Source: Arsenophonus sp052174475
Lineage (GTDB): Bacteria; Pseudomonadota; Gammaproteobacteria; Enterobacterales; Enterobacteriaceae
Length of the DNA stretch: 64,000 bases
Assembly: GCA_052174475.1 (NCBI GenBank)
Contig: JBQMRO010000044.1
Coordinates: 1 to 64,000 of the forward strand
Direction of reading: 5' to 3'
The notes under the pieces are model-generated. The model made no database searches and was not told the DNA's origin. It saw nothing but the letters and a program-made list of their open reading frames with translations. The translations under genes were made by a program, and so were the position numbers. Each line of letters begins with the position of its first letter. Position 1 is the first letter of the stretch. Below are positions 10,394 through 21,850 of this stretch, piece after piece.

Positions 10394-11131
10394 CTATGGT
10401 ATAGGGTTAGCTGCAATTAATTCTGCAACCTTATTTTTTTCTTCAGTTAAATATAACTTGTTATAGGCTATTTCCATGTATTTTAATGCATTGCGTGTTG
10501 ATTGGGTGTCTGGATAATTTTTTAGCATTTCTTCAGTGCGATTAATAACAGTAACATAAGCAGCACGTTCATTGTAATATTTGATTATACCTAGTTCATA
10601 TTTTGCTAAATGCTCTTTTAGGAAAGCTAAACGTTTGCTAGCATCTGTTGCGTAAAGGCTATTTGGGTAAAAATGAATTAGTTGTTTAAAATCTTTAAAG
10701 GCCACAATTGCATGTTGAGGATCGCAATCTGCATGATCAATACCAAAAAAATCTTGTAGTGCACTAGCATCTAATGCTAGTGCGGTAAGACCGCGCATAT
10801 ATAAAACATAGTCAATATTGGGATGTGTTAGATTAAGGCGAATAAATCGATCAATGGTTGCTATCGTTAATGATAGCTCCCCTGATTTATAGTAGGCATA
10901 AATCATATCTATCTGAGCCTGTTGAGTATAAGGGCTAAATGGATAACGATTATCTAGGGTTTCTAATAATTTAATTGCTTCTTTATAATTACCGTTTTGT
11001 AGTTTCTCTTGACTATTGCTATAGAGAGTAGTAGGGGAGCTTTTTTGTACAGTGTCCTTATTGCTGGAGCATCCGATAATAAGTAAACTCAATGTGGCTG
11101 TTGCTAGCAGATATTTTATACTTTTAATCAC
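10394..11131 (-). CDS. bamD: Outer membrane protein assembly factor BamD
   Basis: BamD is the essential lipoprotein of the BAM complex that inserts beta-barrel proteins into the outer membrane. The 245-residue product matches E. coli BamD in length. It starts with a signal peptide and lipobox L-L-I-I-G-C-S at residues 16-22 (lipidated Cys about 21), followed by TPR-type helices: Y-K-E-A-I-K-L-L-E-T-L-D-N-R-Y-P-F-S-P-Y, then I-D-R-F-I-R-L-N-L-T-H-P-N-I-D-Y. The divergent neighbour rluD across a 129-bp gap is the ancestral enterobacterial arrangement. The frame is intact and function is expected, because any surviving outer membrane needs it. Confidence 0.95.
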   Translation of the reverse strand: MIKSIKYLLATATLSLLIIGCSSNKDTVQKSSPTTLYSNSQEKLQNGNYKEAIKLLETLDNRYPFSPYTQQAQIDMIYAYYKSGELSLTIATIDRFIRLNLTHPNIDYVLYMRGLTALALDASALQDFFGIDHADCDPQHAIVAFKDFKQLIHFYPNSLYATDASKRLAFLKEHLAKYELGIIKYYNERAAYVTVINRTEEMLKNYPDTQSTRNALKYMEIAYNKLYLTEEKNKVAELIAANPIP

Positions 11132-11260
11132 GTGATTATTTCCTTTAAATATTTTTGGAAGATTTTCATAAAAGCCCTTAATGAAATATAGGGTACAATA
11201 GCATATATTTTAATTAAAATGGTACTACCATCAAAATGTAAACTTTACTATAGATAATTT

Positions 11261-12238
11261 ATGAATCAACAATTACAACTCCAGGCGAAAATTTTAAAAT
11301 TGCAACTTGGCCAACGTTTAGATCAGACATTGGCTGAATTATTTCCTGATTATTCTCGTTCACAGATTAAAAAGTGGATTTTAGATAAAAGAGTGCAGGT
11401 AAATGGCAAAATTATAAATAGACCGAAAGAAAAAGTATTTGGTAGCGAACAAATTGATATTGATGTACTTTTTGAAAAAGATATGCATTGGCAGCCACAA
11501 AATATTCCATTAAATATTGTTTATGAAGATGACGAAATGATTATCATTAATAAACCTTGTGGTTTAGTGGTTCATCCAGGAGCAGGAAATCCAGATGGAA
11601 CAGTGCTAAATGCACTTTTATATCACTATCCTGATATTATAAATGTTCCACGAGCAGGGATTGTTCATCGGCTTGATAAAAATACTACCGGATTAATGGT
11701 TATAGCAAAAACAATACCTGCACAGATTCATCTGGCTCAATCTTTGCAGCTAAGAAAGATTGCGCGTGAATATGAAGCGATAGTGAATGGTTGTATGACT
11801 GCTGGTGGAATGGTAGATGAACCTATTTCTCGTCACCCAATTAAGCGAACACATATGGCTATTCATTCGTTTGGAAAACCCGCTATTACGCATTATCGAA
11901 TCATGGAGCATTTTCGCTTTCATACCAGGCTCAAATTACGCTTAGAATCAGGCAGAACGCATCAAATTCGTGTTCACATGGCACATATCAATCATCCTTT
12001 AGTTGGTGATCCGATATATGGTAGTCGTCCACGCAGATTAAAAGGTGTTTCAAAAGAGTTTTATCAAATTATGAACAATTTTAATCGGCAGGCACTTCAT
12101 GCTACAATGTTACGTTTATATCATCCTTGTACAGGTATTGAAATGGAATGGCACGCAAATATTCCTGCAGATATAATTATATTAATTAATATGCTTAAAG
12201 CAGATTCAGCAATGCACAAAAATGAAATGGATTCATAA
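11261..12238 (+). CDS. rluD: 23S rRNA pseudouridine synthase RluD
   Basis: RluD makes pseudouridines 1911, 1915 and 1917 in helix 69 of 23S rRNA, important for ribosome function. The 325-residue product (E. coli 326) has an N-terminal S4 RNA-binding domain (L-G-Q-R-L-D-Q-T-L-A-E-L-F-P-D-Y-S-R-S) and the catalytic motif H-R-L-D-K-N-T-T-G with the nucleophilic Asp near residue 140. It ends with the conserved R-Q-A-L-H-A-T-M-L-R-L-Y-H-P and E-M-E-W-H-A blocks. It is transcribed toward the dead pgeF, whose remnant begins at the next base, so the old rluD-pgeF overlap is still visible. Confidence 0.95.
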   Translation: MNQQLQLQAKILKLQLGQRLDQTLAELFPDYSRSQIKKWILDKRVQVNGKIINRPKEKVFGSEQIDIDVLFEKDMHWQPQNIPLNIVYEDDEMIIINKPCGLVVHPGAGNPDGTVLNALLYHYPDIINVPRAGIVHRLDKNTTGLMVIAKTIPAQIHLAQSLQLRKIAREYEAIVNGCMTAGGMVDEPISRHPIKRTHMAIHSFGKPAITHYRIMEHFRFHTRLKLRLESGRTHQIRVHMAHINHPLVGDPIYGSRPRRLKGVSKEFYQIMNNFNRQALHATMLRLYHPCTGIEMEWHANIPADIIILINMLKADSAMHKNEMDS

Positions 12239-12965
12239 ATGGATAGCTTAATATATCAGCACTGACCAAGAACTTAAAACAGTTATCGCTTGTAGTACAA
12301 CGCGTATTGATGGCGATAGTTTGTCACTTTATGATAGTTTTAATCTAGGATTGCATATCGGAGATCAACTGCGATTAGTAAAACAAAATTGCAATAGCTT
12401 AATGAAAGTTGCACAACTACACCATCACTGCCTTACTGGCTTAATCAGGTACATGGCACGCGTATTATCGATTTTGCTAAGAAAAAATGCTGACCGATAA
12501 GTGGATACTGCACATAGTTGTAAGTGAGAATAAGTGTGTATCATGATGATACCAGACTGCTTGCCTATTTTATTCTGTAACAAATAAAACATGGAAATCG
12601 CTGCCGTACATGTTGTCTGGATAGGCTTGCGTGATGGGATCATAGAAAATGAAATAAATAGTTTAAGTCACTGGTTTCTTCTATTATGGTCTGGTTTGTA
12701 CCAGCTATTTTGCAGAAAAATTTGAAGTAGGTATTGAAGTTAGAATTGCTTTTATTATATATAATACAGAATTAGCGCAAGGCTTTAAAGATTATGATAA
12801 TGATAAATATTTAGCCGATATCTACTTACTGACGCGTTTGAAATTGAGTGAAGTTGGGTGTCAAAAAGTATTTATGGTGGAGAACCTATTGTACGGTTTA
12901 ATGGGCAAGGTATTTTTCCTATCGCCGTAACGGCGTAACCAGGACGAATGGTATCATTGATTTAG
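12239..12965 (+). pseudogene. pgeF: Decayed pgeF (peptidoglycan editing factor, formerly yfiH)
   Basis: This stretch begins with an ATG overlapping the rluD stop and shows the PgeF protein in pieces: V-I-A-C-S-T-T-R-I-D-G (compare A-A-C-S-S-T-R-I-G-G), L-Y-D-S-F-N-L-G-L-H-I-G-D (compare Y-D-S-L-N-L-G-A-H-C-G-D), P-D-C-L-P-I-L-F-C-N-K (compare D-C-L-P-V-L-F-C-N-R), and D-K-Y-L-A-D-I-Y near the end. Frame changes occur within the first ten codons and repeatedly afterwards. PgeF removes L-Ser wrongly built into position 1 of the peptidoglycan stem, so its loss may affect wall fidelity. The position between rluD and clpB is ancestral. Confidence 0.9.
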
Positions 12966-13025
12966 TTAAAATAACTCTTTAACATATTAATTATTTTATA
13001 TTAATAGTTATTATTAGTTAAGTAA

Positions 13026-13054
13026 CTTGAATTATATGAAATAAAACCTCATTT
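13026..13054 (+). promoter_or_regulatory. Sigma-32 (heat-shock) promoter of clpB
   Basis: CTTGAA (13026-13031) is followed after 15 nt by CCTCATTT (13047-13054), close to the RpoH consensus CTTGAA-N13-15-CCCCATnT. The spacing and the position 41 bp before the clpB start support a kept heat-shock promoter. Confidence 0.7.
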
Positions 13055-13094
13055 AATCTATATGCAATGATTGCAATTGTATTTTGGAGGTATT

Positions 13095-15668
13095 ATGCAT
13101 TTAGATTGTCTTACTAATAAATTCCAACAAGCATTAGCTGATGCTCAATCTTTAGCAATTAGACAAGATAATCAATTTGTTGAACCCGTACATTTACTCG
13201 TTGCCTTCTTAGATCAAGAAGGCGGTACATTACGTCCTTTATTGACATCTACAGGAGTTAATATCAAGCAGTTTAGTAATAAATTAAACAGTATTATCAA
13301 TACTTTACCGCAAGTGCATGGTACTACTGATAATATCCATCCATCAAATGATCTTATTCGACACTTAAATTTTTGTAATAAGTTAGCTAAACAGCGAGGT
13401 GATACATTTATCTCCTCAGAGCTATTTTTGTTAGCAATTTTTGATACCAAAACTTCTCTAGCAGACACCCTTAAAACGATGGGAGCGAATAAAGTAAATA
13501 TAGAAAAGGCGATAGAACAAATGCGCGATGGTAAAAATGTAAATGATCAAGGTGCTGAAGAGCAACGTCAAGCACTTAAAAAATACACAATTAATTTAAC
13601 TGAAAGAGCTGAACAAGGCAAACTCGATCCTGTTATTGGACGTGATGAAGAGATTCGTCGAACAATACAAGTTCTCCAGCGCCGAACAAAAAATAATCCA
13701 GTTTTAATCGGTGAACCAGGGGTAGGTAAGACAGCAATTGTTGAAGGTCTCGCTCAACGAATTGTTAATGGTGAACTACCTGAAGGGCTAAAAAATAAAC
13801 GCGTTCTATCTTTAGATATTGGTGCTTTACTGGCAGGTGCAAAATATCGTGGTGAATTTGAAGAACGTTTAAAGTCTGTCTTGAATGATTTGACTAAACA
13901 AGAAGGAAATGTGATTCTATTTATTGATGAATTGCATATGATGGTTGGTGCAGGTAAAGCTGAAGGTGCGATGGATGCTGGTAATATGTTAAAGCCAGCA
14001 CTAGCTCGAGGAGAATTACATTGTGTTGGTGCGACTACACTTGATGAATATCATCAGTATATTGAAAAGGATGCGGCACTAGAGCGTCGTTTTCAAAAAG
14101 TTTATGTTGCTGAACCTACCGTTGAAGACACCATTGCAATATTAAGGGGACTTAAAGAACGTTATGAGTTGCATCATCATGTACAGATAACTGACCCTGC
14201 TATTGTTGCTGCTGCTAGTTTATCAAATCGTTATATTTCTGATCGTATGCTACCTGATAAAGCAATAGATTTAATTGATGAAGCCGGTGCTAGCTTACGA
14301 ATGCAGATGGATTCTAAACCAGAAGCACTTGATCGTTTAGAACGTCGTGTTATTCAATTAAAACTTGAACAGCAAGCACTAAAAAAGGAATCCGATGAAG
14401 CTAGTAAAAAGCGCCTTAAAATGTTAGAGGAAGAACTATTAGAAAAAGAACGAGAATATTCAGAGCTAGAAGAAGAGTGGAAAACGGAAAAAGCAGAGCT
14501 TACAGATACGCAGCATATAAAAGCGGAATTAAAAAATGTACGTATAAGTATGGAGAAAGCTCGGCGTAGTGGTGATTTAGCTAAAATGTCAGAATTACAA
14601 TATGGAAAAATTCCTGAATTAGAAAAACGACTTGAAGCTGCTATCAAAGCGGAAAATAAGACCATGAAGTTATTGCGTAATAAAGTGACTGATGCAGAGA
14701 TTGCTGAAATATTAGTCCGTTGGACAGGTATCCCCATTACAAAAATGTTAGAAAGTGAACGTGAAAAGTTACTTCATATAGAGCAGGGTCTACATAAGCG
14801 TATCATCGGCCAAAATGAAGCTGTTGACGCGGTATCGAATGCTATTCGACGTAGTCGTGCTGGTTTATCAGATCCAAATCGGCCTATTGGTTCATTTTTA
14901 TTTTTAGGTCCTACGGGTGTTGGTAAAACTGAGCTATGTAAGACACTGGCAAATTTTTTATTTGATACTGATAATGCAATAATACGCATTGATATGTCTG
15001 AATTTATGGAAAAACATACTGTGTCCAGGCTACTTGGAGCACCTCCAGGTTATGTAGGATATGAAGAAGGCGGTTATTTAACCGAAGCAATCCGCCGCCG
15101 TCCTTATTCTGTTATTTTGCTAGATGAAATTGAAAAAGCGCATTCTGATGTTTTCAATATTTTGTTGCAAGTTCTGGATGATGGACGCTTGACTGATGGG
15201 CATGGAAGAACGGTTAATTTTCTTAATACAGTTGTTATTATGACATCAAATTTAGGGTCTGACTTGATCCAAGAGGGTTTTAGTAGTTTAAGTTATGACG
15301 AGATAAAAAAGATTGTCATGAAACTTGTTAACCGTAGTTTCCGGCCTGAATTTATTAACCGTATTGATGAAGTTGTGGTATTCCATCCACTCAATAAAAA
15401 GCAAATTACAGAAATTGCTAAGATCCAACTGTTGCGTTTATATAAGCGTATGGAAGAACAAGGCTATAAAGTAAAAATCACATCAGAGGTGTTAGAAAAA
15501 TTGGGACAAGCAGGATTTGATCCGGTATTTGGCGCACGCCCTTTAAAACGAGCGATTCAACAAGAGATAGAAAATTTATTATCTGAGCAGATGTTATCAG
15601 GCAAATTAGTACCCGGTAAACAAGTAACTCTTGATATTAAAAATGGTATTATTATTGCTAAGCAATAA
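13095..15668 (+). CDS. clpB: ATP-dependent chaperone/disaggregase ClpB
   Basis: ClpB is a hexameric cytosolic AAA+ machine that, with DnaK, pulls apart protein aggregates after heat stress. The 857-residue product equals E. coli ClpB in length. Order: N-terminal Clp-N repeat domain (1-145), first AAA+ domain with Walker A G-E-P-G-V-G-K-T near 206 and Walker B L-F-I-D-E-L-H, coiled-coil middle domain (about 400-525, rich in Glu/Lys/Leu), second AAA+ domain with G-P-T-G-V-G-K-T near 605 and I-L-L-D-E-I-E-K-A, then the C-terminal domain with G-A-R-P-L-K-R-A-I-Q-Q. The ATG at 13095 follows a strong GGAGG; an upstream TTG in frame is not needed. An internal start (short ClpB) was not examined. It lies between dead pgeF and the rRNA operon, as in E. 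coli. Confidence 0.97.
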   Translation: MHLDCLTNKFQQALADAQSLAIRQDNQFVEPVHLLVAFLDQEGGTLRPLLTSTGVNIKQFSNKLNSIINTLPQVHGTTDNIHPSNDLIRHLNFCNKLAKQRGDTFISSELFLLAIFDTKTSLADTLKTMGANKVNIEKAIEQMRDGKNVNDQGAEEQRQALKKYTINLTERAEQGKLDPVIGRDEEIRRTIQVLQRRTKNNPVLIGEPGVGKTAIVEGLAQRIVNGELPEGLKNKRVLSLDIGALLAGAKYRGEFEERLKSVLNDLTKQEGNVILFIDELHMMVGAGKAEGAMDAGNMLKPALARGELHCVGATTLDEYHQYIEKDAALERRFQKVYVAEPTVEDTIAILRGLKERYELHHHVQITDPAIVAAASLSNRYISDRMLPDKAIDLIDEAGASLRMQMDSKPEALDRLERRVIQLKLEQQALKKESDEASKKRLKMLEEELLEKEREYSELEEEWKTEKAELTDTQHIKAELKNVRISMEKARRSGDLAKMSELQYGKIPELEKRLEAAIKAENKTMKLLRNKVTDAEIAEILVRWTGIPITKMLESEREKLLHIEQGLHKRIIGQNEAVDAVSNAIRRSRAGLSDPNRPIGSFLFLGPTGVGKTELCKTLANFLFDTDNAIIRIDMSEFMEKHTVSRLLGAPPGYVGYEEGGYLTEAIRRRPYSVILLDEIEKAHSDVFNILLQVLDDGRLTDGHGRTVNFLNTVVIMTSNLGSDLIQEGFSSLSYDEIKKIVMKLVNRSFRPEFINRIDEVVVFHPLNKKQITEIAKIQLLRLYKRMEEQGYKVKITSEVLEKLGQAGFDPVFGARPLKRAIQQEIENLLSEQMLSGKLVPGKQVTLDIKNGIIIAKQ

Positions 15669-15836
15669 ACAAAATAAATTGCTAATATTATTTTAGATAG
15701 AGAAGATTTTACTCTTCAATAATATTTAAAGAGTAAATAACTTTAATTAAAGATTGTTATTAGCAATTTATATAGACACTTTAATTAAAAGTTAGCTTAA
15801 TAAATAAGAACTTAAACAGAAAAATGTAAATAATAC

Positions 15837-15997
15837 TTGTTAGTTTTATAAAATTAGTTATAATACCAAAAGTTATTATAGTAACTTACTTATTATAAGT
15901 AATAAAAGAATAACTGTAAATTCAGGTGAAAACTATAATATACTATATCGCGGCTCAGGTCGTGAGCTCTTTAACAATCAATTAGACAATCCGTGTG
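15837..15997 (+). promoter_or_regulatory. rRNA operon promoter region, boxA and 5' processing arm
   Basis: A candidate promoter has TTGTTA (15837-15842), a 16-nt spacer and TATAAT (15859-15864). A second TATAAT-rich stretch near 15930 precedes a GC-rich discriminator-like segment. The leader contains the boxA antitermination element GCTCTTTAACA (15966-15976). At 15981-15997 lies the 5' arm (attagacaatccgtgtg) of the RNase III stem that brackets 16S; its partner at 17763-17779 pairs with a single mismatch. Promoter assignment is inference; boxA and the stem are clear. Confidence 0.6.
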
Positions 15998-16196
15998 GGC
16001 ACTCGCACGACATCATCAAAAATGAAGTATTTGATTTTAAAGTCTTAAAGAGTAAAAAACAGCTAGCTCCTATATGAGCTAGTAAGTAGTGACGTTATTT
16101 TAGTAGGCAGCGGCGAAGGCAATAAAACGTCAACAAAGTTAACTGAACAAAAAGACGTTACCAGCTAGTAAAACATTCTTTGAGCATCAAACTTTT

Positions 16197-17737
<1,541 letters not shown>

Positions 17738-18331
17738 CCTAGATAGGTGGAGTGTGAGTGTTCACACAGATTGTCTAATAAAATTAAGTAAAAGGTATTA
17801 TTAATGTCTTGTAACTTAGTTGATAAAAAGCCACTCAAACTTCTAATATTGCTAAAGGGAGATTCCTGAAAGGAAAGGTTAGCAAGACATGTAGATACAA
17901 CAATCTTAATATGTCTATGTCTGATAGACATGCGTAGGAAGTGCCTGTTTTGAACGTAGGAGGTCAGCAGTCCGTCATAACTTACCTTAGTTCTAGCATA
18001 TTGCAAAATATAACTAAATAAAAGTTTATTCAGAGTAGCTGCATATAACTTGATGCGAATAATAATGCTATATAACAATTTGAAACAAGAAAAAAATCGA
18101 ACACTTCTTTTAAATAAAGAAGTGAAAATAACTCTTAAAATTTAATCAACTTCTCAGTTAGGTTTTGCATTCATGATGAAGCATCATGAATTAGCAGTTA
18201 GAAACTTAAATTTAAAAAGCAAAATGCTAACCTAATGCTAGTTTAGCTATCATTACGAAAATTGCGCAATAAAGAATTGCTGAACAATACACGTAGGCAT
18301 AATATAAAAAAAGATATTTTCGAAGTTGTGA
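17738..18331 (+). other. Former 16S-23S spacer, no tRNA visible
   Basis: The start keeps the normal spacer sequence, including the 3' arm of the 16S processing stem (17763-17779, cacacagattgtctaat). The rest is eroded. I see no cloverleaf for tRNA-Glu, tRNA-Ile or tRNA-Ala and no T-loop consensus. The last 20 bases (ttcgaagttgtgaagattaa) still resemble the sequence just before 23S in other enterobacteria. An open frame on the minus strand here (17644-18078) overlaps 16S and is not a gene. Confidence 0.6.
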
Positions 18332-18632
18332 AGATTAAGTCAATTAGCCGTATACAGTGGATACCTAGGCAGTCATAGGTGATATAGGAGAGGACAGAAG
18401 TAGAGATACCACTAATATACAGGTTTTCATGCCAATAGGGAACATCAACTGGTAACTAAGTCTAGAAGAAATGAGCGCTGAAAGCATCTAACCGGGAAAT
18501 TCGTCTTAAAATGAGTTTTTATTGACAGGGCCAATAAAAGGGTTCAATACAAAGACGTAGATAGGATAGGTGTATAAGCGTATCAATATGTTGATATCTA
18601 ACTAGTACTAATAATTTAAGATAGGCTTAACT
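18332..18632 (+). pseudogene. rrl: 23S rRNA pseudogene, massively deleted
   Basis: Only the two ends of a 2.9-kb 23S gene remain, in about 300 nt. The 5' part (18332-18400) matches the 23S start with drift: ATTAAGTCAATTAGCC, then 'acagtggatacctaggcagt'. The 3' part (about 18465-18632) matches the 23S end: GAGCGCTGAAAGCATCTAAC, then 'tagtactaat' and AGGCTTAACTT. All catalytic and tRNA-binding domains are absent. Another intact 23S must exist elsewhere in the genome. Confidence 0.92.
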
Positions 18633-18692
18633 TGAGAACACTGAAGATGTTTGAGGCAGTAAGGCGACGAAAAAACAGATAAATAAAAGAAT

Positions 18693-18787
18693 TTATCTTG
18701 CTTCTGCAATAGAAGCAGCAAGTTTCAACCTGATTCCATGCCGAACAATGCTGTAAGCCGATGATTGTAGTTATTGTATATTCTCCT
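18693..18787 (+). pseudogene. rrf: 5S rRNA pseudogene
   Basis: Between the 23S remnant and pssA, the segment with ACCTGATTCCATGCCGAAC and then GTAAGCCGATGATTGTAG follows the 5S pattern (ACCTGACCCCATGCCGAACTC ... CGCCGTAGCGCCGATGGTAG) but has lost paired bases and length. It cannot form the normal 5S fold. Confidence 0.8.
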
Positions 18788-18859
18788 TATATAAAAATAG
18801 AAAAAGGTAACTTTTTGATATTTAGACTATTAATAGTAATTAAAATCTAGCTTAACCTA

Positions 18860-20215
18860 TTAGAGAATTCGCCGTATTAGCCTATCAACGCGGATCCTTC
18901 GTAAACGACGAATAAGGTTTTTAACCTTTACTGGATAGCGCTGGATATTTTCAATCTCTTGATAATGATTTACAATATTAGTATTAGTTGTTATACATTT
19001 TAATTCTTTGTTTTTTTGCTGTAGCAAAACTTTTTTTGGATCATGAATTAATATTGCATTTTCTAAATCTAGTCTCCATGCACGAGGATTAAGATTATTG
19101 CCGGTTATTAATTGCCAGTTATCATCTATCCAAATACCTTTTAAATGGTAGCTATTTTTTCCGTCTTTCCATAATCTAATGATTAATTGTTGCTTATCTA
19201 CGAAATGTTGTAATCGACAGACAAAGCGCCGTAAGTTAATTTCATATAAATAAGGTAATGTACTGATAATTTTAAAAGGCTCTTCTGGTGGAAGATAAAA
19301 GTCATTAGCTGTTTTATCACCGATAATAATTTCAATTTGTTTGCCGTCACACAATAAATTACTAATTATTTTTGTTAAAATAGTTGGTAAATTAAAATAT
19401 GGTGTACAGATAATCATTTTTTTTTCTGTACTGTGCATTAAATTCGTTATAGCTTTATTTAATTCACTTTTTTTTCCTAAACCAATTAGTGGGGTTACTG
19501 CTAACTCTTTGTTTGTGGCATTATTTTTCAATTGATAGTGACATTTTTTTAAATTATGGCGAAATTGTTTAATTAAACTTTTAATTTGAGTATTGCGTGG
19601 CCGGTGTGCTTGATCTAGACGCTGAATAGCAGGTGAAGATAACAAGCTTTGATCAATAAATCTTTTCATAGTTGCAGCTAATTGAATATTAGCTAATATA
19701 TGATAACGGTCGTAACGATAACGTTTATGTTGCTGGAGATAGATATTATTAATACTAGCTCCGCTATAAATAACGGTATCATCAAAAATAAAACCTTTTA
19801 GATGTAAAACACCTAATGCTTCGCGTTTATTAATGGGTATACCAAAAGTAGCAATACTTAATCCTGGATGGGCTATTGCCATTTGATAATACCAATCGGC
19901 ATTAGTTGCTCTGGCATTTGCACCAATACGAATACGTTGAGCACGATGCCAATCAACCATTATTTTAATATCTAATTCTGGTCGTGCCATTTTTGCTTGA
20001 TAAAGCGCATTTAGTATATCTTGTCCTGCATCATCATATTCGAAATAAAGTGCAATAATATAAATATACCGTTGAGCATTGATAATGCTCTCTAACAGGG
20101 CTTTTCGAAAGCTTTCTGTTTGGTAAAGAGTGATAACTCTAGCGGCAGACTGAGATAATTTTGGTAATTGTTCAAGATATTGTTGATGCTTTACTTTTTT
20201 TAATTTAGACAACAT
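18860..20215 (-). CDS. pssA: CDP-diacylglycerol--serine O-phosphatidyltransferase PssA
   Basis: PssA makes phosphatidylserine from CDP-diacylglycerol and serine, the committed step to phosphatidylethanolamine; in enterobacteria it is a peripheral membrane protein of the phospholipase D superfamily. The 451-residue product equals the E. coli length. Both HKD motifs are present: H-L-K-G-F-I-F-D-D near residue 138 and H-L-K-G-I-W-I-D-D near 357, the second followed by G-N-N-L-N-P-R-A-W-R-L-D-L-E-N. The basic C-terminus (K-V-K-N-L-I-R-R-L-R-R-I-R) suits membrane binding. Its location next to the rRNA operon and clpB is ancestral. A short AAAAAG/CTTTTT repeat at 18801-18816 may terminate it. Confidence 0.96.
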   Translation of the reverse strand: MLSKLKKVKHQQYLEQLPKLSQSAARVITLYQTESFRKALLESIINAQRYIYIIALYFEYDDAGQDILNALYQAKMARPELDIKIMVDWHRAQRIRIGANARATNADWYYQMAIAHPGLSIATFGIPINKREALGVLHLKGFIFDDTVIYSGASINNIYLQQHKRYRYDRYHILANIQLAATMKRFIDQSLLSSPAIQRLDQAHRPRNTQIKSLIKQFRHNLKKCHYQLKNNATNKELAVTPLIGLGKKSELNKAITNLMHSTEKKMIICTPYFNLPTILTKIISNLLCDGKQIEIIIGDKTANDFYLPPEEPFKIISTLPYLYEINLRRFVCRLQHFVDKQQLIIRLWKDGKNSYHLKGIWIDDNWQLITGNNLNPRAWRLDLENAILIHDPKKVLLQQKNKELKCITTNTNIVNHYQEIENIQRYPVKVKNLIRRLRRIRVDRLIRRIL

Positions 20216-20540
20216 CGCAGTGTAAATTTTCTCTTTTTATTAAAGGAGAAGATTACTATACTCTGGCTTAGATTTATTGAAAATAATTAATAATGATACT
20301 ATCAGTTTATTTTTTGTATCTATTAATCCCAGCTATATTTACCAATTATTCTCAGATACTGTATGCTAGATTAGCTAATCTAGCTAATTAGCAAGTTATT
20401 TTCTTTATAATGATAGATCAATATTAATAATACGATCTTCAAATTAAATATCGAGACTAAAACATAATTTTATGCTAGCATACTATTTTTTATTTTTAAG
20501 TATGGTATCTGTAGTAAGTCGTTATGTAACTGCCCCCTCT
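20216..20540. other. Intergenic region upstream of pssA
   Basis: This AT-rich stretch carries the pssA upstream region and a perfect 16-bp palindrome (TAGATTAGCTAATCTA, 20367-20382). I cannot recognise a gene remnant. It ends at the terminus of the IS256 relic. Confidence 0.4.
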
Positions 20541-21840
20541 ACAAGTTATTAGCAAATATGGCATAATGGCGGTTAAGTTACATTATATTCTAATACTTCA
20601 TAAATCTCTTCTTCATCCTTAAATTAGACATCGCTTAGCAAACAGTATCAGTACAAGGTTATAAGTCCCCTTAGCTACAGTTATAGCTTTTCTGAGCTTA
20701 TCAAGGATAAGCTTAAATACTATTTAAAGGATTATTTTTCTCGAATTACAATGCTTTCGCACGTCAGTTTCATATTTTTACTGTCGCAAAAAGACGATTT
20801 AATTAAATTCATCGTTCTTATTGACGTGTCCAGTGCACTGATAGGAAATAGTAGAATACCAGGCATTCTCTTCGATCTTTCTCAATCTTCTTTATTACTG
20901 CAGGATATTTATTGAAACTCATTGCTAATAAAACATCAAGGAGCTTGTTAGCAGCATCGCGACTCTCTGTTAGTCATACCTCCAGAACTTACCCTTAACT
21001 TTCGGTGTTGCATGCCTTTGAGGAGTAAAAGTAGCGCTGAGCTATTTTGTGTACTAAACAACATAGATGCTGCGAGCTTGGAAAATACCTTTGCTATTAC
21101 ATTTAAAAGTAAGAGCGCCATCTTCCGTGGCAACCCTGGAAGATATGATTAAGCCACGTTACTCTCAAGCCATCTATAAGATCGAAATAATGGGCTTTAA
21201 CTATTGATAATCATTTTGGACTGCAACGATCTCCTTATGTTCATGCAGTGATGCAGATAATGAGCTGCAGATTAAAAGCAATCAGTTTACCTGATAAAAC
21301 ACTATATGTCATCAGTTAAATAATAAATGTAGCGCATATTGCTTAAATCACATAGATACCCATTGCTTACGTTCTTTAAGCCGTTGCTGTTTCAATCTGC
21401 TAATTGAACTTGTCAAGATACAATACTCCATGCGTTTTTCGCTGAAAGTGTCTAATAGCTTCGTAAAAATTACTATTGAAGACGCCTAACGATTACTAAC
21501 CATAGTAATAATTCTTCGCCGCTTTTGCACGTTTTAGATAATACGGTAGCGATGAGCTGTTGAAGGATGTTCCATTGGTGCTACAATCCTTAAATTTAAG
21601 CACTTTAATTTCAACATCACCAATAGCAGTGTATAGTTTGTGGAAAAATCTTATGGTCTATGGATTACTTTATCCATAGACAAAGTAGTACTAACATGTT
21701 GTTGTAGTATGCACTACTATTGATGAGTTCATACAATAGAGTACACTAACATCTAGTTTTCTTGATACCTCTAGGGTAGACTTTTCATAGCATATGATCT
21801 CTTAAAAATGAGCACTGTTTACTTAGCTCCAATGATATTA
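20541..21840 (-). mobile_element. IS256-family relic, minus strand
   Basis: The outer end 'aagttattag' (20542) and the 'acttcataaatctcttcttc' block match the other minus-strand copies. Pieces of the transposase align along the whole length to about 21840, close to the gyrA stop. All frames are broken. Confidence 0.75.
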
Positions 21841-21850
21841 AACTAATTAA

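Noticed and set aside
12425..12643. 72-codon minus-strand frame
   Set aside because: It is antisense to the pgeF pseudogene.
14354..14737. 127-codon open frame on the minus strand inside clpB
   Set aside because: It lies wholly within the clpB coiled-coil region; the Ser/Phe-rich product is the antisense of Glu/Lys codons.
17738..18331. Spacer tRNA gene
   Set aside because: No acceptor stem, anticodon arm or T-loop consensus could be found.
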